This document shows positions 12,854 to 23,973 of a stretch of DNA of 64,000 nucleotides, one piece after another. The notes beneath the pieces are model-generated. The model ran no database searches. It had not been told where the DNA came from and saw nothing but the letters and a program-made list of their open reading frames with translations. The translations under genes were made by a program, and so were the position numbers. Where the stretch lies: assembly GCA_014904845.1 (NCBI GenBank), contig MU119218.1:244774-308773 (forward strand), given 5' to 3'. This stretch comes from Acephala macrosclerotiorum (taxonomy: Eukaryota > Ascomycota > Leotiomycetes > Helotiales > Mollisiaceae). The number at the start of each line of letters is the position of its first letter. The first letter of the stretch is position 1.

Positions 12854-13911
12854 TTACAACTCACAAGCATCATAATCATCCTCCGCAGCAGCGCTCGTGC
12901 TAGAAGGTGCCGTACTATAAGTCAAAGACGAATAGTAAACAAGCGGCGTAGTCGTCTCTACAGCTGCGGCCGTGGAAGAAGAAACAACTGCTGCGCTTCC
13001 AGAAGCTGAGGCGGCGGCGGGCGCACTGCTATCATCTGCTCTGGTGCAGCCGGAGTTTTCGGTGATGGCCGCTATTCATTTCATCAGTACTCATCCTTTC
13101 ATCCCATCCTTCAACCTCCAAGCAAGATTGAGCAGGATAGTGTCAGGTGGAGAGGACATACCAGGACAAGCAACTTGCGTAAACTCCACAGTAGGATTAT
13201 CACACCCCTCAAACCAATCAAAACGCCAATAACAACCCGCTTGCAGCGCAGCAGGGAAGGCATCACAGTCTGAGCGGGATGAGATACCGCCGTATTGGGC
13301 CCCCCAGCCGGATGATGGGGCTCCCCATTCAGCGGTGCAGCCGTTGAAGATTCCTACGCCTCCACCGGGCATCTGGTGGATGTCAGTTGTTGGTATTTTG
13401 AGGAAAGGGGGATAATGGAAGAGGGAAGAGGGACGGGAGAGGGGAGGGGGGAGGAGGGGAGATGTACGCTGATATCAAACTGATTGCTACCAAGATCTCC
13501 ACCAGTGTTAGTAGCCTGAACAACCATTTTCTTCCCCGCCACAGCCCCAGATGTGAACGTCAACTCATAACAAGCACAACACCAACTGTCCTCACTTCCA
13601 CCCGCAATATTGACCGCCGCATATCCATACGCCAAATCATCAGATACAGCCCATGGGGATTCATTCGAACACATGTATGCGTCTCCGCCGGAGCAGCCAG
13701 AGACGGCGTTGTAGTCGGTTAAAGGGTTGTTGGAGATGTCGCAGGTGGTGACGGGGTTGGAGCCAGAGAGGAGAGTGGTTTTGCCGGGCCATGCGCAGGA
13801 GGGCTTGCAGCAGTCCCAGTAGCGGGTTGTGGTCCCGGTGCCGGAGGCGAGGGCGGAGACGCGGAGGAAGTAGGGGAGGAGGGCGAGGAGGGTCTTGGTT
13901 GGGAGCTGCAT
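12854..13911 (-). CDS. GH45 endoglucanase without a carbohydrate-binding module
   Basis: Secreted endo-beta-1,4-glucanase that cuts cellulose internally by inversion. Exons are 13468-13911, 13162-13372 and 12854-13071, 290 aa. The start gives a signal peptide ([20 protein letters not shown]) followed by the GH45 signature [12 protein letters not shown] with the catalytic base Asp33. The second catalytic pair is in [12 protein letters not shown] (Asp139 and Asp146, corresponding to Humicola Cel45A Asp114 and Asp121). ESWCCACY-like and [12 protein letters not shown] segments and [14 protein letters not shown] follow. The last exon codes for a Ser/Ala/Thr-rich tail ending YDACEL, resembling a linker with no CBM1 after it. 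The reading frame stays open upstream of ATG 13911 but lacks another ATG. Introns are 13373-13467 and 13072-13161. All catalytic residues are present, so the enzyme is expected to be active. Confidence 0.93.
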
Positions 13912-14718
13912 GCCGGTGGTCTGTTGATGTTTGTTTCGAGGAAGGTTGATGTGAGTAGAGTAGTGTTCGTATGGATGACAAGAGATACTCGACGTGAAGT
14001 TGGGTTCAAGGGTGTTCGGATAGAGGACGAAGATTGCTTGAAGAGAAGTATCGATGCAAGAACGTGGTCTCTGACCGTAACGGACAACGGTATACGATTG
14101 AAAAGAGTGTGGGCTCGACTTGGAGCAGTGCTGAAGAGCGAAAATTGCAGTGTAAAGACTGGAAGGAGCAGAAATGCTTGAAGAAAGAAAGTTCACTTAC
14201 AAACGGGACCTACAAACATTTTATCGACTTCGATGATGACGGTGAGAAAGAAGCTCATCTCCAGTTCGTATATACTTCAAACAGTAGCGTCCTTCCTCAC
14301 TTGTACTAGCGACCTAGAAAGCGCTTCGACCCCTGAACACGCGGTTCCCTCGGCGAAGGTTGGAGATTAACTGCATCCGAGGACAAGAAAATGCCCCTTT
14401 TTGATGTGTTGTTCCAATTAATAAAGTTACAGGGCGAGGCGTAAGGTTTTTGAAGCTTTTTTATTGTGATTTGGACTTCTGGTGAAGCGACTTCAATATC
14501 CGGGTTGAGATGAAAGTTGCCGTACCCCTAGAAGTCAGGGCACGTGTCGGCTTGGCTACCAGCGGGGGAGTTGCGAGTTGAGAGCCCTGTTGAGCCGAAT
14601 CGAGGTGATCCAGAACTTTATTTCAACTCTTCATAAAATCATGTCAGACATTTACATTATTAAATTGAAGTCGGTTGGATTCTGAAACGTTCTTCTCATA
14701 GAGATTCCGTTTGTGACT
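13912..14718. promoter_or_regulatory. Upstream region of the GH45 gene
   Basis: About 800 bases upstream of the cellulase start, reaching the 3' end of the methyltransferase-like gene. It should include the cellulase promoter and leader. I could not assign a specific operator, and the short frames seen here lack recognisable products. Confidence 0.45.
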
Positions 14719-15402
14719 TCAAACAAGGCCTGGAATGAACCTCTTGGTTTTGTGGTGGTATTCGATCCATTCATTCCCGAATTCGTTCTTCAGCATAGCT
14801 TCCTCGTCCTTCACTCTAACCCACAATCCCAATGTCGTAAAAGCACTCATCGCAAGTCCAGCTACCCAGCTCAACCACTTCTCTTTCACCAGAAACGACG
14901 GCAAGTAGCAAGCCGAGATACCATCCAACCTCATCCAGAAGAAAGCGCTGGCCACATTGATCAGGAACAATGTTGTGTATGACGGATGCTGCACGTATGA
15001 ATACATGCCGCTCGTAATGAGGTTTTTTGGCTTATCGAGACGAAAGGTGAAGTTCTTTCCAAGCTGAGCATATGCAAGAAGCCGAATAGGTGCTGCGATG
15101 AGGATGGTGGCCATGAAGGCAATGCTCGTCCAGCTCCAGGTAAAGAGGTCTTCATTTAAGAGGTCTGCATTGAGGCAGAAGCTTGTACGGTCATTTGGGA
15201 ACAGTGTTAGGACACAGTGATATAACCAGATGACTAGAAGTAGGAATTGACTGGGCTTCGAGGTGTCTGTGATAAGTGCGATACGGTCTTTGACGGTAGA
15301 AGTTGCGGGATTCGGATTTGGTGTTTTGGTGCAGAGATAGATGAGGTATGTGCAGACAGTGAGAGCTGCGACCAAGCCGGTATTTTGAATGGAGAGGTCC
15401 AT
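14719..15402 (-). CDS. Isoprenylcysteine carboxyl methyltransferase family membrane protein
   Basis: A single uninterrupted frame of 227 aa starting at ATG 15402. It has several hydrophobic segments (GLVAALTVCTYLIYLC, FLLLVIWLYHCVLTLF, TSIAFMATILIAAPIRLLAY, near LWVRVKDEEAML at the end). The C-terminal half has the ICMT/phospholipid-methyltransferase pattern: LGKNFTFRLDKPKNLITSGM, SYVQHPSYTTLFL (the HPxY motif that contacts the methyl donor) and KDEEAMLKNEFGNEWIEYHH (the conserved RxxxEE-type end). True Ste14 methylates prenylated CaaX proteins at the ER, but this protein is one of the many ICMT-like fungal paralogues, so the substrate is open. The size is normal for the family and nothing is broken. 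It is divergent from the next gene with a 0.93 kb gap. Confidence 0.85.
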   Translation of the reverse strand: MDLSIQNTGLVAALTVCTYLIYLCTKTPNPNPATSTVKDRIALITDTSKPSQFLLLVIWLYHCVLTLFPNDRTSFCLNADLLNEDLFTWSWTSIAFMATILIAAPIRLLAYAQLGKNFTFRLDKPKNLITSGMYSYVQHPSYTTLFLINVASAFFWMRLDGISACYLPSFLVKEKWLSWVAGLAMSAFTTLGLWVRVKDEEAMLKNEFGNEWIEYHHKTKRFIPGLV

Positions 15403-16329
15403 ACTTGGGGGAGGTTGATCGGTGTGGTAGAGTATTGAAAGATTAAGGCCGTGAATCCTTCTCGAGTTCGAAATGCGAATCTACTTTCAACTCAGCACGA
15501 AGGTAATCGCGAATATCAAATTTTAAGGATGGATGTTGAGTGTGGTTAGTAGTCACGCAACCTCAGTCAAGATGTTTCAATCCAGACCCACTTTTTCACC
15601 AGGTCTTCAGCAACCTCATCTGATCATGCTTTTCCATCGACCATCGGCCATCCTCAAGAATGTTATTTACAACTACTATACTCATCATTAGAAGTTGTAA
15701 TTCGCTAGATGAAGCGCGCAGAGAATAGTAGGTTGGAATATGATCAAGGTATCGCAGCAGGCTCTCTGTTTCAGAACTCAGATTTCTCTGATATCGACAT
15801 CAACAACCGCGGAACACCATCGCACCTTTGCTACAATGTGCAGTTTAGGGGATTATGCTCCTAATTGCGCTTGACCTCTCGGCGGCCATATTCCTCAACC
15901 ATAATGAATGTTCCTGCTTTCCTGGTACTTTGTGTGTTTCGCTTTTTCTGAACACCGCGAGCCTTATTGAGGCTGTACTGAGATCTATGATGGCTTCTGC
16001 TACGCCTCCTGCAGCCGTACTCACAAAACCAATAAACTCAGAGACCATGGCTTGGGTATTGCAAAAGCGGTTCTACTACTCGTGGTTTTGTTTCCTTGCC
16101 GCGCGTGGCACTGAGATCACATGCCCTGGAAATGTGGCTTGCCTCTAGCCTCATGCTACTTGAAGCCTAATGCAGTCTTCGAGAAGGCTATAAAGAATAC
16201 TGCTTTCCTCTTTTGCTATTCTTGTCATATTTCGCGTCGTCGTAGCCTTATTTGATTTCTTCTTTTAAGTCTTAAAAAAACAAGACGACCAAAGCAGTAT
16301 TGATTCTCTCCCCTAATGCAACAAGCAAA
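15403..16329. promoter_or_regulatory. Divergent intergenic region
   Basis: About 930 bases between divergent start codons at 15402 (minus) and 16330 (plus), so it should contain both promoters. A 67-codon minus frame at 15845-16048 begins MVSEFIGFVSTAAGGVAEAI, faintly like fungal N-terminal domains of NLR-type proteins, but nothing continues it. I do not call it a gene. Confidence 0.5.
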
Positions 16330-17453
16330 ATGTCTTCTACCCCACTGCCAAGCGCTTCTGCCACTCCATCTTCTTGTCCGTATGGATTTTGTGGCACGTC
16401 ATGTTTGGAGACGTCAATCTCAGTTTGCTGCACGGGCAATGGTTCTGGGAACAGTTCTGGAACGGTCCAATGTGGTAATGGCTGGTTCTGCTCGAATACA
16501 CTTGGACAGTAGGTCCAGTTATGCCGAGCGGGCTGAAATATACTGATTCCGGCCAGGTGTTGTCCTACCGCAAATCAGGAATATTGTTCTGGGGCAGGGC
16601 AATGCTACGATAAAGCTGCCGGCCAAAGCTGTTGCGGCCCTACATGGTGTCCTCAAAATCGTAAGTCTACGGAAATCCTTGTTCCCTGCCCTTTACACAA
16701 AATGTTTCTGTTCATATACTCTCGATATAGATCGTTCTCGAGATACGTTTAAAGAGTAGATACTGACTTTTCATCAACCAGAAACCTGTGCGAGCTCAGG
16801 GTTAGTTTCCAACTCGGCTCTTTGAATACAATGGTTGACAAAATTCAGTGATCGCTGCTGTCCAAAATCACAGACTGTCTGCGCAACGGACTGGTGGCTA
16901 ATTCCTGTCTCGACTTCTGTCACCGTTATATCGCTCACATCCACAGTATGTCAAGAACTTCCAATCTGAATTAGAGGTTTGGATACTGATCATGGGTCAG
17001 CCGACCACTCATCTGACCACCTCATCCTCAATCACGTCCTCCTCAGTGACCGGAACTGGCACTTCACTGCCCTCTTCCGGTGACCTCTCATCCGGAGCAA
17101 AGGGAGGAATCGCTGTCGGATCGATCCTCGGAATTGCTGCGATCGTGGGTCTTGTGTTGCTGCTTCTTAGATCTAGAAAGCGTAATGCGCATGACAACAG
17201 CACAAACTCTATCTACATTCCTACCCAAGCTAATGACGCTGATATGGCACCGGCAGGTGTTAATGATGCCTGGCACAATGTTCCTCCTTCTTCTGGTGGT
17301 TGGGCCGAACGAGGCGAAGTCACACCCTTCATCGCGACGGACTCATCTGAACAACACGAACTCGCCGTTCCTCCTGAGTATGAGAATGAAGCCATGAACC
17401 ATGTCACGTATACACCTTACCGCCCACCATCAATGCCGACGATACCGCGCTGA
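16330..17453 (+). CDS. Cys-rich single-pass surface protein
   Basis: Unknown function; predicted fungal surface protein. Exons are 16330-16508, 16557-16660, 16782-16800, 16849-16945 and 17001-17453, 283 aa. The N-terminal half has repeated Cys pairs (CPYGFCGTSC, SVCCTGNG, a QCCPTANQEYC block, SCCGPTWC, DRCCPKSQTVC) that look like small disulphide modules. A Ser/Thr-rich stalk (LTTSSSITSSSVTGTGTS) follows, then one strong membrane helix at about residues 168-191 (GGIAVGSILGIAAIVGLVLL) with a basic stop RSRKRN, and a Pro-rich cytoplasmic tail ending PPSMPTIPR. The layout recalls wall-stress sensors of the Mid2/WSC style, but the Cys modules are not a WSC domain. No clear N-terminal signal peptide is seen, so the helix may act as the signal-anchor. 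The 19-nt third exon is needed to keep the Cys frame. Confidence 0.8.
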
Positions 17454-17639
17454 GTATTTTGAGGTTGGGAGGGTGAAGGCGTGTATCCATAATCGGTTCA
17501 TGGTGTGAGAAGTCAAGGGAAGGAGCGACACGGGGAACCGCCAGGCATAAAATGCTCGAAGGAGGCACATCAATCTTTTCATATCATCTCGAATCCTGCT
17601 TACTGCACAACTTCACCCCTAAAACAATCATCAATCAGA

Positions 17640-19297
17640 ATGGCTCCCTACGTTATTATATCACTCTTATATGTCACTTCCTTCTTCCTTTCCGGTGTCT
17701 TAGCAATTCCTGTCTGTACTGAGATCGCGATTCCCGTCACCATCACGGCTAACAATGCGGTACATGCTTCTTATTTCCTTCGCTCTCTCAGCCCACCCCA
17801 GTAACCTTGCTCTCTAGCCAGGACCGTATGTCGGCTTAGCCTGGGATACATGTGCTGACCCCATGTCCGAAGATTCTCCCTCCAAATCTCGACACTGCCG
17901 GCCTTCTGGCACTTATCGCCAGCGGTGTCGACCTCGTATTCAAGTCGACTGTTTCCGGAAGCTACAACATAGCGGGTCGATACTGCGAGCCCGAAGTCCA
18001 TATTGCATCTCGACAGAACACTCTGCAGCTGCTTGCTCATCCAGCCACTTACGACCGCAACTATGTGAGTTTGGAACTCATTTCGTGCCTACGCCCTGTC
18101 AGAGAGAACAAATGAGTGTCATTTTGATACCGCGACGCTGACTTGTGGACAGTGGTCTGGTGGAGGCTATCCAGGATTCGGTTTCAACGATACTGAGTAC
18201 AGCTGGGTGGATTATGCCTCACAACAAGGCTATCCCACATTTGCTTTCGATAGACTCGGCAATGGAAACTCTAGCCACCCCAATTCGATCACAACAGTTC
18301 AATGTCCAGCCCAAGCAGCGTAAGCCATCGCTCTTCACATATTCATACAATGGCAGTGTTCTGAACTCGGTGGTGTGCGAGGTTGCTGACATTTGCAACA
18401 ATGAACAGGACTATGCACGAGATCATCAAGCTAGCTCGTGTAGGTGGAAATCCATTTCCTCGAATCTTTCAAAACATCATTGTTGTCGGCGCCAGTATGG
18501 GGTCACTCAATGCCAACTATCTAAACGTCAATTACCCACAAGACGTAAATGCAACTATCCTCACTGCGTTCAGCAAAGATTGGGCATCTGTCATACCGGG
18601 TATGCCTGTAGTCTTCTGGATATTCGCAAATGCTAAGCATATACAGGCTTCACTGTCACCGCTGGCCTAGTTCCAGCTGTCGGTGTGAACTACGCCAAAT
18701 ACGGATCACTTGACCCAGGATATCTTCAAGCAACAATTCAGTCCGGCGTGGCAGCTCTTCTCTTCTACGGTCCAGGTCAATATTATGATACCAATTTCAT
18801 TGCACAGGATTACAACAACAGGGGAACAATCACGGTTGGCGAAGCAGCTACCGGTGCTTTGATCCCTACGGCTCATGCCTACAAAGGGTCTGTTCTGGTC
18901 ATCAGCGGGCAGGAAGATGTAGTCTTCTGTGGCTCCTTCGGCTTCCCAGGGACCCCGCTTGGACTTCTTGGTGCAGGCAATTGCGGCACTGGCCCCACCA
19001 ACAAGCTTGCCAAGACGAACATCATATACCCTTCGGCCAGTAACTATTCCGTAAGTCCAGGGCTTTCATATCTTTCTCAAGAGGGAATTGACTTGGATCC
19101 TTGTCAAAAACAACCTCTCTCTTCGATCCTTCGATTCAGTTTCATGTCATGGTGGTTAGAATATCGGGAGAGAAAGAGCTAATCGTTTCATTCAGTGGTT
19201 CTCGGTTCCAAATGCTGGCCATTGCTGGGAACATCAGAGAGATGCAATGGTTGGGTTCAAATACTCTCATGATTGGTTGGCCGGTCGTGGATTCTAG
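17640..19297 (+). CDS. Secreted alpha/beta hydrolase
   Basis: Extracellular alpha/beta-fold hydrolase of a fungal-only family; the substrate is unknown (ester or lactone are possibilities). Six exons: 17640-17759, 17873-18064, 18153-18319, 18409-18599, 18647-19050, 19196-19297; 391 aa. The first exon gives a signal peptide (MAPYVIISLLYVTSFFLSGV, then LA before IPVCTEIAIPVTIT). Family segments are GRYCEPEVHIASRQNTLQL, WSGGGYPGFGF and FAFDRLGNGNSSHP. The nucleophile elbow is VVGASMGS with Ser189; the likely acid is the Asp in ISGQEDVVF; the His is His367 in NAGHCW in the last exon. Ser-His-Asp are therefore all present. Removing introns 1-5 restores one frame throughout, and the long first intron (17760-17872) includes small AG sites that were skipped. 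It lies 190 bases after the surface protein on the same strand. Confidence 0.88.
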
Positions 19298-20094
19298 TCT
19301 ATGGCTGGAAGAGGATGCTACAATGCTATCTCACTTGTTGGTTTGCTAGCCAAATAGAAGATTGGATGGTAGGCCTGCGTAGAATTTGGAGAGCGCTGGT
19401 GAGGTGCAAGCTTTTCGTCTCTCAAAGATGAATATTGAAGGTGCAGATCAAACGAGGGGTCACTGATCTCAGACCTAAATTTTCCTATCAAAATTTGGGT
19501 TCACTATCCGCCCAAACCTCGCCCATCGGAGCTCGCCTACGCAGACTCGTGACCCGGTTGGCGCCTCACTCCACGATCTTTGTCGGCCAAGGTGTCTCCA
19601 AAAATGCTTCGCATCCCAACTTACTGGGTCACCGGAGAGAAATGGCCGCCGCGGCGCCCATGATAAGAGTTCTGCTGATGATTGGGAAGTCTCAATTATT
19701 TCCACGAGGATTCACCTCCCGCTGCATATCACCCCCGCAATTTTGCGGCTGCGCGCGATCGCGTCCGCCTATCTTCTTCGGACATTGACATGGTGGGGGG
19801 GATCAGATGGATGCACACATTTGCCTTTTCCTTTTCCCGCCTGTCGACTGACTTATCTAAACTTGTTCTAGAAGTTCTATTGCATTTTTGTTTTGGGGAT
19901 ACACATTTTTCACGATGGCCGATAGATATATAATTTGGCTTTCTGCCACTTGTGCTGGGCATCATCGTGGTCAATTGAGTTTAGAGGCATCGGTCCAGCA
20001 CACTGGTCTGTGGTAGTCTGCCTAACTAAAGACTCTATTTCAACAACACATCGCAGCATCCTACTTTACTAGGGATAATTGGAGAGTCTGCAAG
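19298..20094. promoter_or_regulatory. Intergenic upstream of the purine permease
   Basis: About 800 bases between two plus-strand genes; it should hold the hydrolase 3' end and the permease promoter. The 117-codon frame at 19435-19788 is without recognisable product. Confidence 0.5.
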
Positions 20095-22052
20095 ATGTCT
20101 GTTACTATCGATTCTGGACCAGATGATGCGCCGAACAACATCACTGGCGAGGAGGCACCGAAGCGCTCGTTCGGACAGCGTTTGACGGATCTGAAAAAGT
20201 CCTTCACAACGAAAGAGGGTCTTTTGGGAAACTATGACTATGGTAAAGATACCTTGAGGCTTATCATGGGATGAAGGAAACTGATGATTGCAGCCTTCCT
20301 CTTCACGCCAAATTTGCCTTTCATGAAGAAGCCAACTCAGACGGCTCCGTTTTTCAGTCTGCAGCAGAAGATGCCGGTTGTGCTGGGAATTTTACTCGGA
20401 TTTCAACATGCGCTTGCGATGTTAGCTGGTGTTGTTACCCCACCGATCATTATCTCGAGCGCCGCGAACTTTGATACCCTTACGGTATGTTTCCCAGGGC
20501 TCTGAAGGATTCCTCCTGGTATTCCAAGTATTGGGAGCATTTTGATATTAATACCTTATTCAGACACAATATCTCGTTTCGACCTCGTTGATCGTCTGTG
20601 GCATTCTGTCCGCGGTACAGATCACCAGATTCCACATCTACAAAACCCCTTATTACATCGGAACTGGTCTGATTTCGGTCGTCGGAACTTCCTTTGCTAT
20701 CATTCCTGTCGCTACCAAAGGAATCGCCCAAATGTATGCGAATGGAATGTGCAAGACCGACGCCAACGGCAACCAACTCCCATGTCCCGACGCCTACGGC
20801 GCAATCATCGGCACAGCAGCAACATGCGCTCTTCTCGAAATCGCTCTCTCATTCATGACTCCAAAGACTCTCAAGAGACTCTTTCCACCAATCGTTACTG
20901 GTCCTACAGTCATGCTTATCGGTGTTTCTCTGTTGCAAACAGGCCTTCAAGGATGGGCTGGTGGCTCTGGATCTTGCAACACGAGGCCCGAAACTGGGAT
21001 TTACCAGCTTTGCCCTACGATCTTTGCTCCTCATGCCTTGCCTTGGGGAAGTGCTGAATTCATTGGCCTTGGATTCTCTGTCTTCATCACTATCATTCTC
21101 TGCGAGAGATTCGGATCTCCTATCATGAAGTCAAGTAAGTTCCTATTCTCTAGCCTACAATGAATACTTGCTGATATCGATTACAGTGAGCGTTGTCGTC
21201 GGTCTTCTCACCGGTTGCATCATCGCCGCCGCCTGTGGCTACTTCGACAAGTCAACCATTGATGCTGCTCCAGCGGTGTCTTTCATCTGGAAACACACAT
21301 TCCACCTAACCGTCTACGGCCCTCTCGTCCTCCCCATGTTCGCCATCTACATAATCTGCATGATGGAAGCCATCGGTGACATCACCGCCACCTGCGACGT
21401 CTCCCGTCTCCAAGTAGAAGGCGAGCTTTTCGATTCCCGCATTCAAGGCGGTATCCTTGCCGATGGCTTCAACGGCCTCCTCGCTGGTCTCTGCACCATT
21501 ACTCCTATGTCAACATTTGCTCAAAATAACGGTGTTATTGCCCTCACACGTTGCGCGAATAGAACAGCTGGTTATTGGGCAGTGTTCTTCTTGATCGTCA
21601 TGGGAATTTTCTCTAAATTCGCTGCCGCGCTAGTCGCTATCCCGGCCTCTGTTCTTGGAGGAATGACAACCTTCCTATTCGCCTCCGTTGCGGTCTCTGG
21701 TCTCCGTATCATCGCTACAATTCCATTCACTCGTCGCACTCGCTTCATCCTCACAGCCGCCCTATCAGTAGGGTTCGGAGCTATTTTGGTACCGAATTGG
21801 TTCTCATTCGTGTTCACATACACAGGGGATAATAAAGCGAAAGCGGGTTTCTTTGATGCGATTGTGTTGGTTATGGAGACTGGTTTTGCTGTTACGGCGT
21901 TCATTGCTGTGATGTTGAATTTGGTGTTGCCGATGGAGACGGTAGAGGAGGTGGCGGAGAGCTTGGCCGGGGATATCGAGCAGGAGAGGGAGGAGGAACT
22001 AGATGGTGGACAGGAGAAGAAGGGTATTGAGAACACTGATACCCAGGTGTAG
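20095..22052 (+). CDS. NCS2 purine (uric acid/xanthine) permease, UapA/UapC type
   Basis: Plasma-membrane proton symporter for purines such as uric acid and xanthine. Exons are 20095-20242, 20294-20484, 20564-21134 and 21187-22052, 591 aa. The soluble N-terminus (MSVTIDSGPDDAPNN) precedes the first core segment ending LGFQHALAMLAGVVTPP, which contains the conserved QH of NCS2 helix 1. A later helix has GPTVMLIGVSLLQTGLQGWAG. The NCS2 signature is present near residue 411 as TFAQNNGVIALTR, equivalent to the UapA motif starting at Gln408 that sets specificity, followed by CANRTAGYW. The acidic Glu in MMEAIGDITATCDVSRLQ is also kept. The tail is acidic and Lys/Glu-rich, as in proteins with ubiquitin-regulated endocytosis. 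The length (UapA is 574 aa) and all key motifs are normal. Introns are 51, 79 and 52 nt. Confidence 0.93.
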
Positions 22053-23047
22053 ACTCTGGACGGATTGGTTGTTGGTACTTGGCTGATTTTTTGCTGAGCT
22101 TGTATATAGTATGTTTTGTAAAAATTTTAGATCCTTAGGAGGAAAATTTTACACGGTTCAATATATTTATACTTACTTACAGTCGCTTCTGGCATTCTTT
22201 TCATGCTCCTTTCACTTCTAAGTTATTTTGTTGGTATTACTAGGGATACCTATTACTAGTAATAGGCCAGAAACGAAGTAAACAAATAGATTGAATGATT
22301 CGTTGATTGATTGATAGTTCTAAATCTAGTAGGCGCGCAAAAATTGAAGGATATAATCTCAACTCTAGCGCAAGCGGCGCTAGTCCCGATCTGGCCTAGT
22401 ACCGCACGTGACTACTAAACTAATATTGTACCCACATATTTATTCATGTCAAGTGCTCTGTTTGCGTTCCAGGCGTTGAAGGCGACAAGGCATCCAATTC
22501 TTTACAAACTCTCTTCTGTGCCACAACCATACAATCAAAACGATCAGAGAATACGATTCCTTGCACACCTTGTCCTTTCGCCTATCTTGCCATGCAGCAG
22601 AATTTTTGAGGTTTCTTCATAAAGAAATATTTAAGTGTACTGCATTGAAAGAGTCTTTGAACAACCTCTCGCGAAGAAAGGAAGCATATTTAACTGGAGC
22701 GGAGGACCAGCTAGAGGAGAGGTTGTTAGAAGGTTCCAAGTTACATACTTCAATCCATTCAACTCGATTGACTAGGGCGGCAGATACTACCAACGACGGA
22801 GGCTGGGGCTGGGATGAAAGCTCTTCGGAAGGCCGCGAGAGACCGATGTGGAACGCGAGCGAAGAGCCTGTTCCCTGGCCTATCCCTGATCCTGGGAGCG
22901 CCATGAGAACTGTGTTCGAACCAAATGGCGACCGGTACAGTACTAGGACTACGGAGTGTTGAAACTCATGTAAGATCGTCTCTCGATGTCATATCTTTCG
23001 CTTCCACATTACTTGAGCTGAAGGTCACTGACCATTTTTCTAGCTTG
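22053..23047. other. Intergenic downstream of the permease
   Basis: About 1 kb. It contains the permease 3' end and an 18-bp perfect palindrome at 22249-22266. The 22600-22960 stretch has a plus frame (for example GGWGWDESSSEGRERPMW) without an ATG in a sensible place; it could be an upstream piece of the F-box-like relic that follows. Confidence 0.45.
22249..22266. repeat. 18-bp perfect palindrome
   Basis: CCTATTACTAGTAATAGG reads identically on both strands. A partial second copy of TATTACTAG starts at about 22235. It lies about 200 bases after the permease stop codon, in AT-rich sequence. It could form a hairpin in the 3' flank or be a chance or mobile-element footprint; no function is assigned. 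Confidence 0.8.
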
Positions 23048-23973
23048 ATGGGTCAGGTCAAGAAACTGCCAAGAGAAATTCGAGAGCATGTTTACGAATT
23101 CATCGTTATGCCATGGGCTCCTCTCGAGCAGTTCCCTGTTACGGATAACAGGCATGAAGAGAGTGCTGTTGCTCTTGCCCGTCGTAACAAGGTCCCTCGC
23201 TTCAAGAACGAAGCTAGTTCGAACAAAAATTCAGAGAACGAGAACGAGGAAGAGGAAGACGTTGATGATAATAACCCTTGGAGTGCAGAGGCGTCCAGAC
23301 AAACTTTGTTCATGCAGAGATGTGCTCTGCTTGACTACTTCAAGAAGTTCGAATATAAAAACATCGTTGATTTTCCCAAAGTTTTGGAGATGTATGAAAA
23401 AAAAATATTCAAGAATACCAGTAACTCTATTAAGAGTTGCGGAGAACCCCAGGATCTCGATGAGATCGTTAATCTGGACTAGCTTGATGACTTTCTCGAT
23501 TAGTTCTGGGATTCGACCGTTGTTATCTGAAGCATGAATGGCTTGTAGCTGGTGGTCATGCAGACAGGTTCGATAGAAGGAGGCTTTTGGTAAGTTTGAT
23601 ACTTTCAAATTGAAGTCCAGGCACTAACGAATGCTGGCAATCGAATGATTGGTTGAGTCTCCGCCCAGAATACCACACCCGCATCAAAAATGTTTCTCTT
23701 GTTTTTGATTTGGGTGCGGCGGAAAGTTTCAAACGTCAATTAGAAATTAACGAAGCTCTACAACAAGGTCGACCCTTCCGAGCAGTCCAATTCATGGGTC
23801 TCGTTACTCCCCGACGCTTCAGAGATCGCAAAATCATGCAAATATCTTGCCGAAAATTCGACCAATCTCAAATACATCCTGTTCTTCATTAATACCTCAA
23901 AGTAGAGGGTGGACCAATTGCTTGGAGGAATGACCTGCAGACGTGGAAAAGATATAGAAAGAGCTCGGCGTAG
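23048..23973 (+). pseudogene. F-box-like protein relic with an in-frame stop
   Basis: Probably a disrupted gene. From 23048 the frame reads MGQVKKLPREIREHVYEFIV, the KLPxEIRxxVYxFIV pattern of fungal F-box/2EXR-type proteins, then an acidic stretch and ends at a stop at 23480-23482. A second block in another frame (around 23510-23589, with YLKHEWLVAGGHADRF) ends at a GTAAGT donor. A third block from about 23640 (NDWLSLRPEYHTRIKNVSLV) continues to a TAA at 23890, after which the same frame stays protein-like (YLKVEGGPIAWRNDLQTW) to a TAG at 23973. A single gene would need splicing that I could not reconcile and would still meet the TAA at 23890. It may be a pseudogene or a misread multi-exon gene. 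F-box proteins act as substrate adaptors of SCF ubiquitin ligases. Confidence 0.5.

Noticed and set aside
15845..16048. 67-codon minus frame resembling the start of fungal NLR-type N-terminal domains
   Set aside because: The similarity is weak and there is no continuation in any frame; too short to call.
22905..22925. GTTCGAACC resembling a tRNA B box
   Set aside because: No A box or foldable cloverleaf around it; other TTCGAA sites in the window failed the same check.
22561..22962. 133-codon plus frame before the F-box-like relic
   Set aside because: No suitable ATG; may be part of the relic, but I could not connect it by splicing.
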